Shown here piece after piece: positions 45,401-57,400 of a stretch of DNA of 64,000 nucleotides. The DNA is taken from the NCBI GenBank assembly GCA_022494885.1, contig JAGVSM010001340.1, positions 1 to 64,000 of the forward strand. Reading direction: 5' to 3'. The notes beneath the pieces are model-generated. The model was not told where the DNA came from. It saw only the letters and a program-made list of their open reading frames with translations, and made no database searches. The DNA is from Micrasema longulum (taxonomy: Eukaryota; Arthropoda; Insecta; Trichoptera; Brachycentridae). How positions within the stretch are numbered: the stretch's first letter is position 1; every line of letters starts with the position of its first letter. The position numbers were made by a program, and so were the translations under genes.

Positions 45401-48400
45401 CCTTTGTTCTTTATGGATCTTTTCAAACGATATGTTTGCCTCTTGTTCGATCATGTCGATTCTTGATAAGGTATCGGCGTCGACGTTGTCTTCTCCTTTT
45501 ATGTATTTGATGTCCGTGCTGAACTGTGAGATGTAGTCTAGATATCTGAGTTGTCTGGGGCTTTCTTTGTCGTGACTTTTCCTTCTAAACCCGAATTGTA
45601 GTGGTTTATGGTCCGTGTATATACAGAATTCTCTGCCCTCCAGATAATGTTGAAAGTACCTTACAGTCTCAAAAATGGCTAGTAGTTCCCTGTCGTACGT
45701 ACTATATGAGCACTGAGCCTTGTTCAACTTTTTTGAGAAGAAACTTATCGGTTTGTAGTTGATGCCGTCTGTGGTTTGTTGTAGCACGCCCCCGATTGCG
45801 TAATCTGAGGCGTCTGTCCCCACTGACATCTTGCTGCTTTCCTCTGGGTAGCTAAGCTTAGTGGCGTTGATCAGCGAGTTCTTGACCTCTTCGAAATCGT
45901 GTGTAGTGACTTCGTTCCACTCTACTTTTCTGTTGTCATTCTTTTGTGCTCCCTTGAGGTAATCGTGTAGTCGTATCAATTTGTGTGCTGCTCGTGGTAT
46001 GAATCTTCGGTAGAAGTTTCCCATGGCCAAGAATCTTCTCAACTGCTTAATGGTTTCTGGCTTGTTGAGGTTCGTGATGGCTTCCACTTTTGTTGGCGAG
46101 GGTCCGATGCCTTCAGCAGAAATTTCATAACCAAGAAATAACAGTGTTTTCTTGGCAAACTCGCATTTAGATGGGTTTACCACCATTCCATGATCTTGAA
46201 GTCGCTGGAACAAAGCTTTTAAGTGTTCCACATGTGTTTCTTCGTCTGGTGAAGCTATCAATATATCGTCGATATATGCGTGTACTCCTTCTAGACCTCT
46301 TGTGACTTCGTTGATGTGACGTTGGAATGTTTGTGCAGCGCATGATAGTCCGAATGGCATTCTTACAAAATCAAATAACCCGAATGGTGTGGTTATAGCT
46401 GTCTTTTTAATGTCAGTTTCATTAATTGGAATTTGGTGATATGCTCGTTGTAAGTCAATTTTGGAAAAAATTTTACAGTTAAATAAGTCATTGCATATAT
46501 CGTGGATATGTGGCAAGGAATAACGATCAGGTACCGTCTGTGCGTTTAAGCTACGGTAATCGCCACAAGGGCGATAAGTACCATCGCTCTTCTTCACCAT
46601 ATACAATGGAGAGGCCCACTCACTCTTGGAGGGTCTACAAATACCTTGAGCCACCATGTGATCGAACTCTTGCTTCGCCTGCCTCAGTAGTTCTGGGGAC
46701 AGCCGACGAGTCTTACACATAACGGGTTTGCCACGGGTATCTCTATGGTGGATTGTGTTGTGTTTATCCAGCCCTGCGTATGGTTTATTGATATCGACTA
46801 GTTGTGGATACTTCAATATGAGTGAGTGGTAAATGTTGGTTTTGTCTGTTAATGATATGGAACATGTTATGTTGTTGTTTGTGGAGATGTCAAATGCTCT
46901 GACTATCTTGCCGTTTGTATTGTCTACTAACCGTTTGTTCCTAACATCTACTAACAGGTGGAAGTTGTGGAGAAAATCTGCTCCTATAATAGGGCATGTC
47001 GTATCCGCTATTATAAACTTCCATGTAAACATTTGTTTACATCCAGATTCAGTGTTACCGTGGTAACTCCGAAATTCTGGATCGTAGTCCCGTTCGCTGC
47101 ATAGAGAATTAGCTTAGACTTTTCTCCATGGCGTTTGTGTAAAGATCTAGGAATTAATGATATTTCCGATCCGGAGTTAACGAGGTATGACACACCGGTA
47201 TCACGATCTTTAACAAAGAGACGTGTTATGTTGGTTGAATCAGCCGCCTCCGCTATGATTCGACCATCTAGTTTTTTGAAGCTAGATGCGGTTTAAATTC
47301 ACATGGTGTGACGCATTTCTTAGCTTGATCGCCAAATTTTGTGTGGAAGTAACAAAGAATAGTTTTCTTGTTATTTCCGTTGGCCCTATAGCTTGTTTTG
47401 TTGACATTGTTGTTGTATTTGTTGTTATTGAAATTGTTACTGCTGTTACTTGTTGTGTGTTTGAATCTATTGTTATTGTTGTTGTGACTATGCTGTTTGT
47501 TGATTGTGTGAAATAACTTCTCTACCTTATGGGTTAGAGCTTGTACGGACTGTTCTAAACTACAAATGTTATTTTTATTGTTGGTACCTACTACCGCTAC
47601 ATTATCCTGTGTGTACACCTGTATTAGGCGATCTGCTATCGTCGCTTGCCTATCCAGTCATCTTCGCTTATGGCTAAATGCGCTTGGATCGTCTTGGGCA
47701 GTTGTTGTATCCACAAGTATTGCAACGTCGTTTCGTCTATTTGTAAACCTATTGCTAGCGTCCGCATCTCTCTAAGTAGGCTGGATGGGTTTCGATCCCC
47801 CAGCTGTAAGGAAGAAAACAGTTTTTCTCTCCTTCTGTCCTGTGGACAGCCCATGCGTTGGATTATAGCTTCCTTCAGCCTCGTATATTTTGCTCGGTTC
47901 GGTTCCATGAGTAAAATATCTGAAACTTGTTCTATGTGCGTTTGTTCAAGTTTTGACACTAAGTGACTATAACGTGCGTCTTCTGAAACTATGTTTGCAA
48001 CTCGAATTGTGCTTCTATCTGTTTAAACCAAAGTTCGATGTTGTTCACCCATAGCTGTGGTAGTTTAACGCTAATCCTATCCGTGTGGAACATGTTGTTT
48101 GCTGTGTTGATATTTGTCAAGTCAGTGTTGTCCTTGTTAGCCATTGTTTACAGTTTAAAATATTCGTTTTTAAAAAAAAAATTCAGAAAAATGTATGTAA
48201 TAATGATTACAGTATAAGTTAACATATTGAAATAAAAGTATTCAATAATGAGTGTAGTTGTATTAAAAAGTTAAGTTTAAATTATTAGATTTAAATTTAA
48301 ATTTAAATTTCAAACAAAAATATTTATTTTTTAAATGTCAGAGTCACTATTTGTTATGTATGTACTGTGCAAGTTATAGAAAAGAAAATTAAAACAGAAA

Positions 48401-51400
48401 ATTTAAATAATTATTTTACCATACGGCGGAACACATTTTCCAACTATTAGGTATTTGTATTCTTCAAGCCTGAGTGGTCCCCTCAATATTAATATTCCTT
48501 TTGATTGTCCGTTGTACAATATATCAAGTTTAAAAATGTTTATGGTAAAACTTCAAATCTGTAACACATAATAACATGCATAGCCTAGGTTAAAAATATA
48601 AACATATATAGTACAGTCACACGATATAATGTATATAGAAAAAAGGTATGGATACTAATGTCCACGTACTAAGTTAAACATTCGTCGGCTTAGCCGCCTG
48701 AATATCTGTTTGTTTGATAGTTTCAAGTTGTTTACAAAAATAAAATTTTACAAATTGCAAGTATTGTGAACGACTGCGCCAGCTGAAAAATATTTCCGAT
48801 AGATTTCGCTGGTAAAAAAAAAACTTACTCCCGCAGTGCGTTCACAAGGAGAAAACTTTCGGATGCCTACGTCACGCTTGTCTCGCCATATAATATTTGT
48901 CAAAAATAATTATGTTCCGGTACCCTGTAAGTACCTCTACTCAATCTGGCACCCTATGTAAATGTTCGTGTGAATTGTTTGTGTGTTCGACTCAAGAAAA
49001 ATAAAAAAAAATAAAATTTATATGTGTTGTAGGAATGTATTACTCGGCGTGCGATTTTTGGTGAGCGAGTCGCTCGAACGTATTATATTATGTTTGTTTA
49101 TAATAATTTTAGTTAAATTATGAATCACCTGTTTGAATTAATCCCGGCCGAGTAATATTGTTAAGAAATTAATCACAGTTTAATCAATTCACTAGTTACA
49201 TTAATTACATTTACATTAGTTACATTTACATTGAAGATTGTTACCGACAGAAAAATTCACTCGATTCGCTCGGTCTTTGGAAAATCTAATTCTATTATAT
49301 ATTATAATTATTATAATATAATTCTATTATACTAAATTAATTAACCTTACAATAAGTTAACCTTGAAATAGATTAACCTTGATTAATTACAAATAAATTA
49401 AAAGTGCAATCAAATTAAAAATGAAATTTTAAATTTTTCATGTACCGACCGAAAAAAAGTAATTGTTGTACAATTTTGTCAAGCGAAGATATTTCTGTCT
49501 GAAATTTTGCGCAATTTTTATGGAATTTGAATGGGGTCACCGTGATTGATTGTTTAATGTTGTGTTTTCGTGTTCAAACGTCGGGGTATACCACTTTAGT
49601 GTGTTGTTACCACCTTTATGTAGGCACCTAGTTGGTGGCCTAATTTTGTGATGTACAAAGTTATGTGGGTGCACAGAATGAGAGCAAGTAAAACAGGGTA
49701 CTTACGTTTTACACAAAGATTTATTCACGAAACTAAACTACTGAAGCTAACACATTGAAAGAAGGATTCTAATAACTATATTAGGCAAAATAAAATGAAG
49801 TTGGTAAATCTAAATTGGCGGTAATTTTGTGCCTCGAAGACGCGTGCGGTGAGGTCGGAATCCGGTAGTTTTCTCTTGGTTGGTTTGGCCCGTTCGTACG
49901 CTCTACGTCGGCGTTCGGCAATGTTCGGCTCGTGCCGTCGTTGTCGACCCGCCACAAGGTCATTCAGGTATATCAAAAAGTATATATCGTGTTTTAAAAT
50001 AAAATAAATATGGACAAAACAAGGAGATAGTGGGAAGGAAGAGCAGGAAATTGATAAGGGGTGGTGAAGGATGATTGAAGGGAAGTAGGAGTGGAAAATT
50101 GCATTTGATTTAATGATTAAGAGTAAGAAAAAAGACAAAACGTCTATTTTCTGTTATTCTGAATCAAGCCTATTAGTTCTCTTCTATCATATGGAGTGTT
50201 AAATATACCGAGACTATTAAAATTCTTGTTAAATACTTTACATATACGAGGGATGGTAGAACGTTTGATGAATATGATGATCTTCTCACTGAATTTCCGA
50301 GGAAGGACTGTGAAGCCTACATTTATTTATTTATTTGACGGACTTATGCAGTCCATTCTAACGATGGTAAATACAATTTCTTATAATAAATACAGGCACA
50401 AATAAAATAAAATAAAACTAAATAAAATTGAAGCTAGGACAAAAAAAAATAAAATTACTACCTCAAGACAAGATCAGGTCTATCTTAGTGAATTTTTAAA
50501 ACTATAAAGACTTACACCAAAAAAGTCCAGATCTTGTCTCGAGTTTACAATACTACACAATCGGGATGTTGGTGCATGTAAGCCATAGTTTGTGCTGTGT
50601 TGATCGAGGAACGGCACATTATTGAATATACATTGAATACATACCCATTACACATCGATAGCGACTTCTCTATGGCTTCTCAAATTTGTGTCCTGGAAAT
50701 AAATAAACCACGCTGCCCCTCAAATTTCAGCGAAAGAGACGACATTTCTGATTTCATGTTTGCGTGTTCGGGACAGATTTTTTTTTTGCGGAATGTCCCG
50801 GAATTTTCACTGGGATAGAAGCCTTCTATAGCTATCAATATCATCATATCGATTTAGGGTCGATAGCGAACCTCCGTAATCACTTAGGAGAAGTTGCCTT
50901 CTGAGTTTTGATAGTAAGTGCTTGAGGAGAATATAAGGTGGTTCGATTTCATAGCTAACATTGAAGTCCGAGAACAGACGCAGCAGCCTCCCATAGCGGA
51001 TGCTTTGAGGGTCCGGTGGCGGACCTGGCTCGGATGCGGGCTCGGATGCCTCAGGAGCTGTGTCTTCTTCACCTTTACTTACCAAATTTGTAGGTTGTTT
51101 TTTTAATAGATTTTCCAAAAAAATTTGCTATATTGGAGGTAAAGAAAGGGAAATAGGTCGATAATTAGAAACGTTTGTTGGGTCTCAAGATTTATGTATC
51201 GGTGTTACTATACATTGTTTTTTGAATTGCGGGAAACACTCCTGACTCTAAACTTTTGTTTATATTATAAGTATCCATTGACTATGAAATAATATTCTAG
51301 TATTAAAACACCCCTTTGAATAAATATTTCATGTCAACCATGCCGGGAATCGAACCCGAGACCTTTTGGGTGGTAGGCAATCGCGCTGACCTCTACACCA

Positions 51401-54400
51401 CGAGACTGATACAATATACACAGTTTTAATAAATTTCCTTTTACAATCGATCCTCAAATTTACTTATGATGTTATACATTTGCTCGGTGAAGGTCCAAAA
51501 CACCAAATCAGATCCATTCCAGACGTAAAACGTTCTAAGGCTAGGTGAAGCACATGCCGGTGCATGCCGGTTGTTTAATATTGCTCCAGAAAAATCCTAA
51601 GAGATGGAGTAGAAACGACAGGAACTATTTTTAGAAAGACCACTCAGATATTAATTAGCCTATGCAGATGACCTAGACTTAATCTCCCGAACTACCCCGG
51701 GATTGAAAGATGATTTCTTAGCTACAGATGGCTGCAAGTTACATGGGTTTTAGAATAAATACATCCAAGACTAAATAAAAAAAAGTCACAAATAAACTAT
51801 GCGCAGCGGGCAATCGACGTCGGGTCACACCTCATGAACAATGTCAACTACTTTAAATATTTAGGTAATCAAATGACTGATGATAACACAGTTACTAGTA
51901 CGGCTATGGCAGAAAACAGATGTAATTATGGCTTGTTCAAACATCTGGGATCCAAATTGCTCGCAAAAAAAACTAAGACCATTATTAACAAAACTCTCCT
52001 CCGACATTTAGTATTAGTATTTGAAAAAAGATAATTAAGTAAGGTATTTGGCGCCGTCAACCCAAACGGAGTGCAGAGGAAATGGTTTAGTTACAAACTC
52101 GGGACACTGCGTGGCGAGAGCGATTCATGAAAAGAAGATTACAATGATCGGGCCATGTGCGCAGATTGAATGATAACAGTACCCCGAAAAAGATTCTTTA
52201 TACCACTCCGGAAGGCGGACGAAGCGGAGGCCGACCGAAATGAGGATGGCTGGATGATGTGGAAAGCGACATTGGAGTGATCGGCCTGGCAAACTGAAGA
52301 AGAGCCGCAGGGTGCAGGGAGGAATGGAGACAGATTCTGGAAAAGGCCAGGGCCTACGATGGGCTGTAGCGCCACTGATGATGATGTTAAATATTCGAAC
52401 ATTACATACATAATATTCTAACTATCTTTTTAAATATTCTTTTATTATGAAATGTGTTTCCCGTGTAATATAAAGAAGGTCTAACACGCAACATTACAGA
52501 AATATTGAGAAATAGATTTAAGCGTATCAGTTTTAGGCTCCTCGCTTAAAATTAATTTTAAAAAATCATATTATTTGTACAAAATAGCTTTGGTTTTTAA
52601 TATATTAACAACTAAATAAATCTTTCCGTGTCCGGACGGATGAAGAATACAATTCTGCATAAAATAGAATCAGAATCCTGGACGAGCATTTGGGATTCGA
52701 TGGCTGCTCTCGGGTAAAACTCTCGAAAGAAGAAATCGAGCGGGGATAAGTCCGCCTCGTGGTGTAGTGGTTCGCGCATTTGTCTACAATACTCGAGGTC
52801 CTGGGTTTGATTCCTGGGAAAGTGAACAGCGAATATTGTATAAAAGGTGGTTTTACACTGCTATATTTCATTGTTCCTGGACTGGCACCCAAAGTGTAAG
52901 ACAGATCACCTTACCTCCATGTGACAGATGATCAATAAACGCCGGAGTACCGATGCACCACACGGCGGGGATAGAGACACGATGATGAAAAAACATATCG
53001 CCAGTTTAGCGGCCGTCTGCTTTCCATTCATTAACTCCTACCTTCTATTCACAGTCGGCATCACGCGATGGGTTAAACAGTCCTTGAAGCAATGCAGACT
53101 GCGACTATTGTCAAGTAAATAAATATGTGGGCTCAGTATAACACCCATTCGTTCCTTCATCGCAGGAGAGTGCGAGTCGGGGTCCCCGCCTCTGTCACGC
53201 CACCGTCCTTCAGCTGGGGGCGCGCCTGCTGGCCCTCGTGCTCGCCCCCGCGCGCTCCTTCCCCCAGCTCGCCTTCCTGCTCAACCACCTCAACTCTTGC
53301 CTGCAGATGTGGCCCGCGAGCGTGCCGCCCCCCCTGCGCGACGGGTGAGTGTCGTCCGGTCCCGCCTGCCCGTCCCCGTCCCGGCGTCCGCCCAGCCGAC
53401 TCTCACTGACCTCTCCTCTCCCCTCCGCAGGGCGCGCCTGGGCGGCCTGCTGGGCTCGTGCGGGGACTACGGCCTCCAGCTCAACCTGCTGGAGTCCCTC
53501 CTGCTGCTCGGCCTATCCCCCCCGCCCTTGCCGGGCAGTACGCCGCCTCCGACCATCGGTAAAGAAAACTTCGACCAGGTAATCCATTCTGCAGTCTGTC
53601 AGCTTTCTTATATCGCAAACCACAGGCGGAAGTCCCGCAAATATGGCCGTATTACGGCTGTAGGTACACTAGGATAATCGCCATCTTACTATATGCCACC
53701 GCAGGCTCCGGGCCTTCATAGAGCTCGTTCGAGCTCCATAACAGAAAAACAAAAATACAACATTTAATATAAGATACTCATTTACTTAGGGACCAAACCT
53801 CGGGGATATTGTTATTATTATTATTATTCGTTATAGACAGACAGCCTTTGCTGATGCGCCTATATCTCGTGTATTGCTTGACACAACGAAACAAAATAAA
53901 CATAATGACAAACTTATAACAAAATAAAACAAACGAGGTAAGAATGCCATTGTAATCACAATAAACCAGCAATCAAATTTGTTACTAACTGTCACTAAGC
54001 CGATACTATAGGGCTTTCAAATTTCCCCGTTTCCTCAAAATACCCTAAAAAATTCTTATTTTAATAAGAATGTGACAAATTGTGTATTTAAGTGATCCGA
54101 TTGGATGATTAGAGTCTAAAATAACTTAATCTGATAAATACGGGGAAAACACAAATAACTGGCCACCTTGAAAAACCACTCTTCAATTTATCTGGAAATC
54201 TACATAAAACATATATGGCTTATCCCCGATGTACGCGAAACATTTCAATTGAAAAGTGGAGACGCTTCCATCTTCCCCGATGGCAACTAATAAACCTTTT
54301 CAAACCTTATTTATTTATTTATTTACATACATAAGTTTATTGTACATTATTTGAGACATAAGTACAAACTCCGTGGGACTAAAATTAGCAATTAGTTAAC

Positions 54401-57400
54401 CCGGACACGAGTTCCAGTCTGTCTCGCCTGAAATCAACTCCACTTCTCGTTCCATACCCGTGGAAATACTTATTGTACCGCATATATACTCCTTAACATG
54501 TATCCGGGAAGCAGTCTGTCTTTCAACTTGTAAGTAAAAGTCGGAGCACTGAAAAAAATGATCTTTTAATACCCAGGATATTTAATTTCTTTAACATGCG
54601 TTTGGAGCGCACTTTAATAGTAGCGATCGGTGTCGGGCGTTCCAGGAGTGCCGCAGCTACCTGAACGCAGGCAACGCGGCGTGGGGCGGCGTGGTGTCGC
54701 AGCTCTGCGCGCGGGCGTGGGCGGGCGCGCGGCAGCTGCGCGGCCCCCTCTGGCTGGACTGCAACCCGGGGTCGCGCTCCCTGAGCTTGCAGTGCCCCCG
54801 CGCCGCGCTGGGCCTGCGCGGGGGCTGCTGGGAGATGCTGCGTCTGCCCCTGCCGCTCCTGACATCCGTGCACTATTCCGGGTGACTATTCGCCTATTAT
54901 TATTGCTATCTGTTGTAGGCAGCCGGCCTTTGCCGGTGCGCCTATTTATGTATTATTTTATAATTTTGTTTTTTTATTAAAAATAATGTTCCTTCGCCGA
55001 TGTGTCCAGTGCCGAGGGAAACATTTTTTTTAATGTTAAAATAACAGTTTCTCTAAATTGCACGTGAAATGAAATTTCGCCTTTAACATAGATGCTGTAA
55101 AAAGTTGTAAATTTTATTTTTTTTTTAGATATTTTATCGAGAAATCTTGACAAAATAAGTATGAAATTACAAAATGATCGGTATGTACAAAATTAATAAT
55201 AACGTTTCTACCTCTTTAATAGTGTGAAAACTCGTGTTTAGAGGGTATATAATTCTGTACGAGTGATGTCACTGAACTCTTCCTAAACGGCTTAACCGAT
55301 TTAGGTGCAGTTTTCAGCGAAATGTAGATATTAAAATTTTCAATCTAATCCATTGGGTTGTCATCCAAAAGTTGGGAGCACAAATATTTTTTTCATGAAC
55401 TACCAGGGTTGCATTTGACGAGAATGCATGCACAAAAAAATTAAAGGTGTTGTTTTTTTGTGTTTAAAAAAGTTTGTTTTTGAATGTTTACAAACAACAT
55501 TCGCTTTTTATGGATCCTAATCAGATTCTTTCTTTACATTTCTTATAATTTCTTCCCATTTATTTCTTTTTACTGAATTTTTAGAAATACTTAAAAAATA
55601 TTAAATGACATTCGATACATTAAAAAAAATTGCATGTATAAATAAAGTGCACCCCTGTTAGTGAGATGAGCTGAGTTTGACATTTGCAAAAAGAATTCTA
55701 TATTTGAAAATCAATTATTTGATGTTTTGGCATTCAACCATAAACAAGTACCTAGGTGCCCTCTTAAATTCAATATTTCAATATTAATAATTTTTAGTTT
55801 TGGAATTTAATCATAAACAAGTACCTAGGTTTAAGTTTGTAAGTGAAAATTCTTGATGGAAGTTCATTGTAATTTATTATATAAATAAAACACGAGTGAT
55901 ACTTTAATCCACAAATTTGGAATATCCAGTCTCGAAGATGTCGCGAAAGCGATGAAACCGGTCACTGGATATTCCAAATTTGTGGATTAAAGTATCACTC
56001 GTGTTTTATTTACATAATAAAGTACCTAGGTACCTACTTATCAATGAAAAGTATTTTTCCAAGATAATAGCAGGCAAGCCAACGTTCGGGCAGGACAACG
56101 TCTGTCGGGTCCGCTAGTATATTATATAGTATGTATACATATATGTATTTTATTTTATTTACATGTAATTTTTTACTAACAGATTCGCTAAAATTAGTTA
56201 TTATATTCTAAAAGATATACAATGTTCCACTTCATGGAGTTCAGGATAGGGTGGGTTTTGTGTGTTTTTTAAATTTAGAATTAAATGTTTTAATATTTGT
56301 TATTGATTTTAGGATTTCTGGAAGATTATTAATGTTTTTTTTCCCAACATGTGACTAGTGATTTAAAGCTGCAGTTGTATTGCGTTTGTGTAAAGTTAAA
56401 TTATTGTTAAATCTAGAGTTTTGAGAATTTTCTAAATTAGTGGGTTTTTTTTTTCTTTGATGGTTTGTACAATAGATGCTTTTTTTAAGATGTCATCAAT
56501 TGAGTGTATATCTAGTAAGGTAAGTTTTAGGTTTTTTGGGCAATCAAAAGTGGACGTAAATTTTTCTTTTTAATTTTTTAATTATTTTTTTTATTATTTA
56601 TTCGGATAACGAACAGCTATTTTTATCTTATATACAAAGCAAAATAAATTACAAATAAGCCAATTACAGGTTTTCACAAATAGCATCACAGTAAGTTGAA
56701 AAAGATTCTCGAACATAAAATCGTCTTGTAAGCCTAGCCTATGATTTAAACATTCCAATAAAACCTCTTATTAGCTATTTGGTCTGAACCCATCTTCATT
56801 ATCCACTTCTCGATGGTAGTTTTACATATCGACAGTGGAAATGTGGCAGTTTTACAGCCGATATTATGATTTATCATTTTATTAATAAAAAAATCTCATT
56901 TATACCTTTTATTTCGGCGTAATTCCTACATAATTTAAAAAGAAATTTAAAACATGAGATTTTATTCTTATTATTATATTAATTTTCAGCGATGCGCTTA
57001 AATCTATTTTAACAAAAGTTAGTTGTTGGCGCACTTTAACTTTTCCCAACCAAATCTAGTCCATTTTTGAACCCATCGAGACTGCACATTGAGATCAGCT
57101 CTTGTGGCAGCTTATTATTTCAACACGTCAACACATCGCTTGGGAACGTTTTCCTTTCCACCCTTTTTTCTATCTGGCATATTGCTTTTCTGCGTTCTTC
57201 TTTCTTCACAAAAGTAACAAACCAGTTGACCAAAATACAATACACAACCGGGCTCGGCAATTCCCAGTCTGAACGCATACTGCCATATCACAGTAATCAT
57301 TCAGTACCTTAGAACTTTCTATCGAGTTCCCTTTAATTAATTTTGGTAATTTTTCCGGTGATACAAGTCCCGGTGCTTTTAGTGCCTAGTCTGCCGCAGC

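Larger units (their letters stand above)
43797..49956 (-). mobile_element. Gypsy (Ty3-type) LTR retrotransposon, 6.16 kb
   Basis: Two LTRs of about 362 bp, minus orientation, flanked by identical 4-bp duplications AGGT (43793-43796 and 49957-49960). On the minus strand the LTR begins TGTGGCGGG and ends ACACTAAA. Next to the 5' LTR (plus 49594 downwards) is a candidate primer-binding site TGGTATACCCCGACG. Next to the 3' LTR is the polypurine tract GGAAGGGGGC. Order gag, protease, RT-RNase H, integrase is that of Gypsy elements; no envelope frame is seen. LTRs differ at only a handful of bases, so insertion was recent, yet several frameshifts break the coding region. Confidence 0.95.

Noticed and set aside
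43797..49956. Envelope gene making this an errantivirus
   Set aside because: No frame exists between integrase and the 3' LTR; only 48 bp separate them.
53125..53409. Plus ORF of 94 codons starting before exon 3
   Set aside because: Reads exon 3 in the wrong frame and runs through the donor site; the phase-0 frame joins both neighbours.
54523..54873. Minus-strand and alternative-frame ORFs over SYCP2-like exon 5, and similar ones at 58610-58964 and 60103-60627
   Set aside because: Shadows of GC-rich exons. They lack splice context and protein-like composition.
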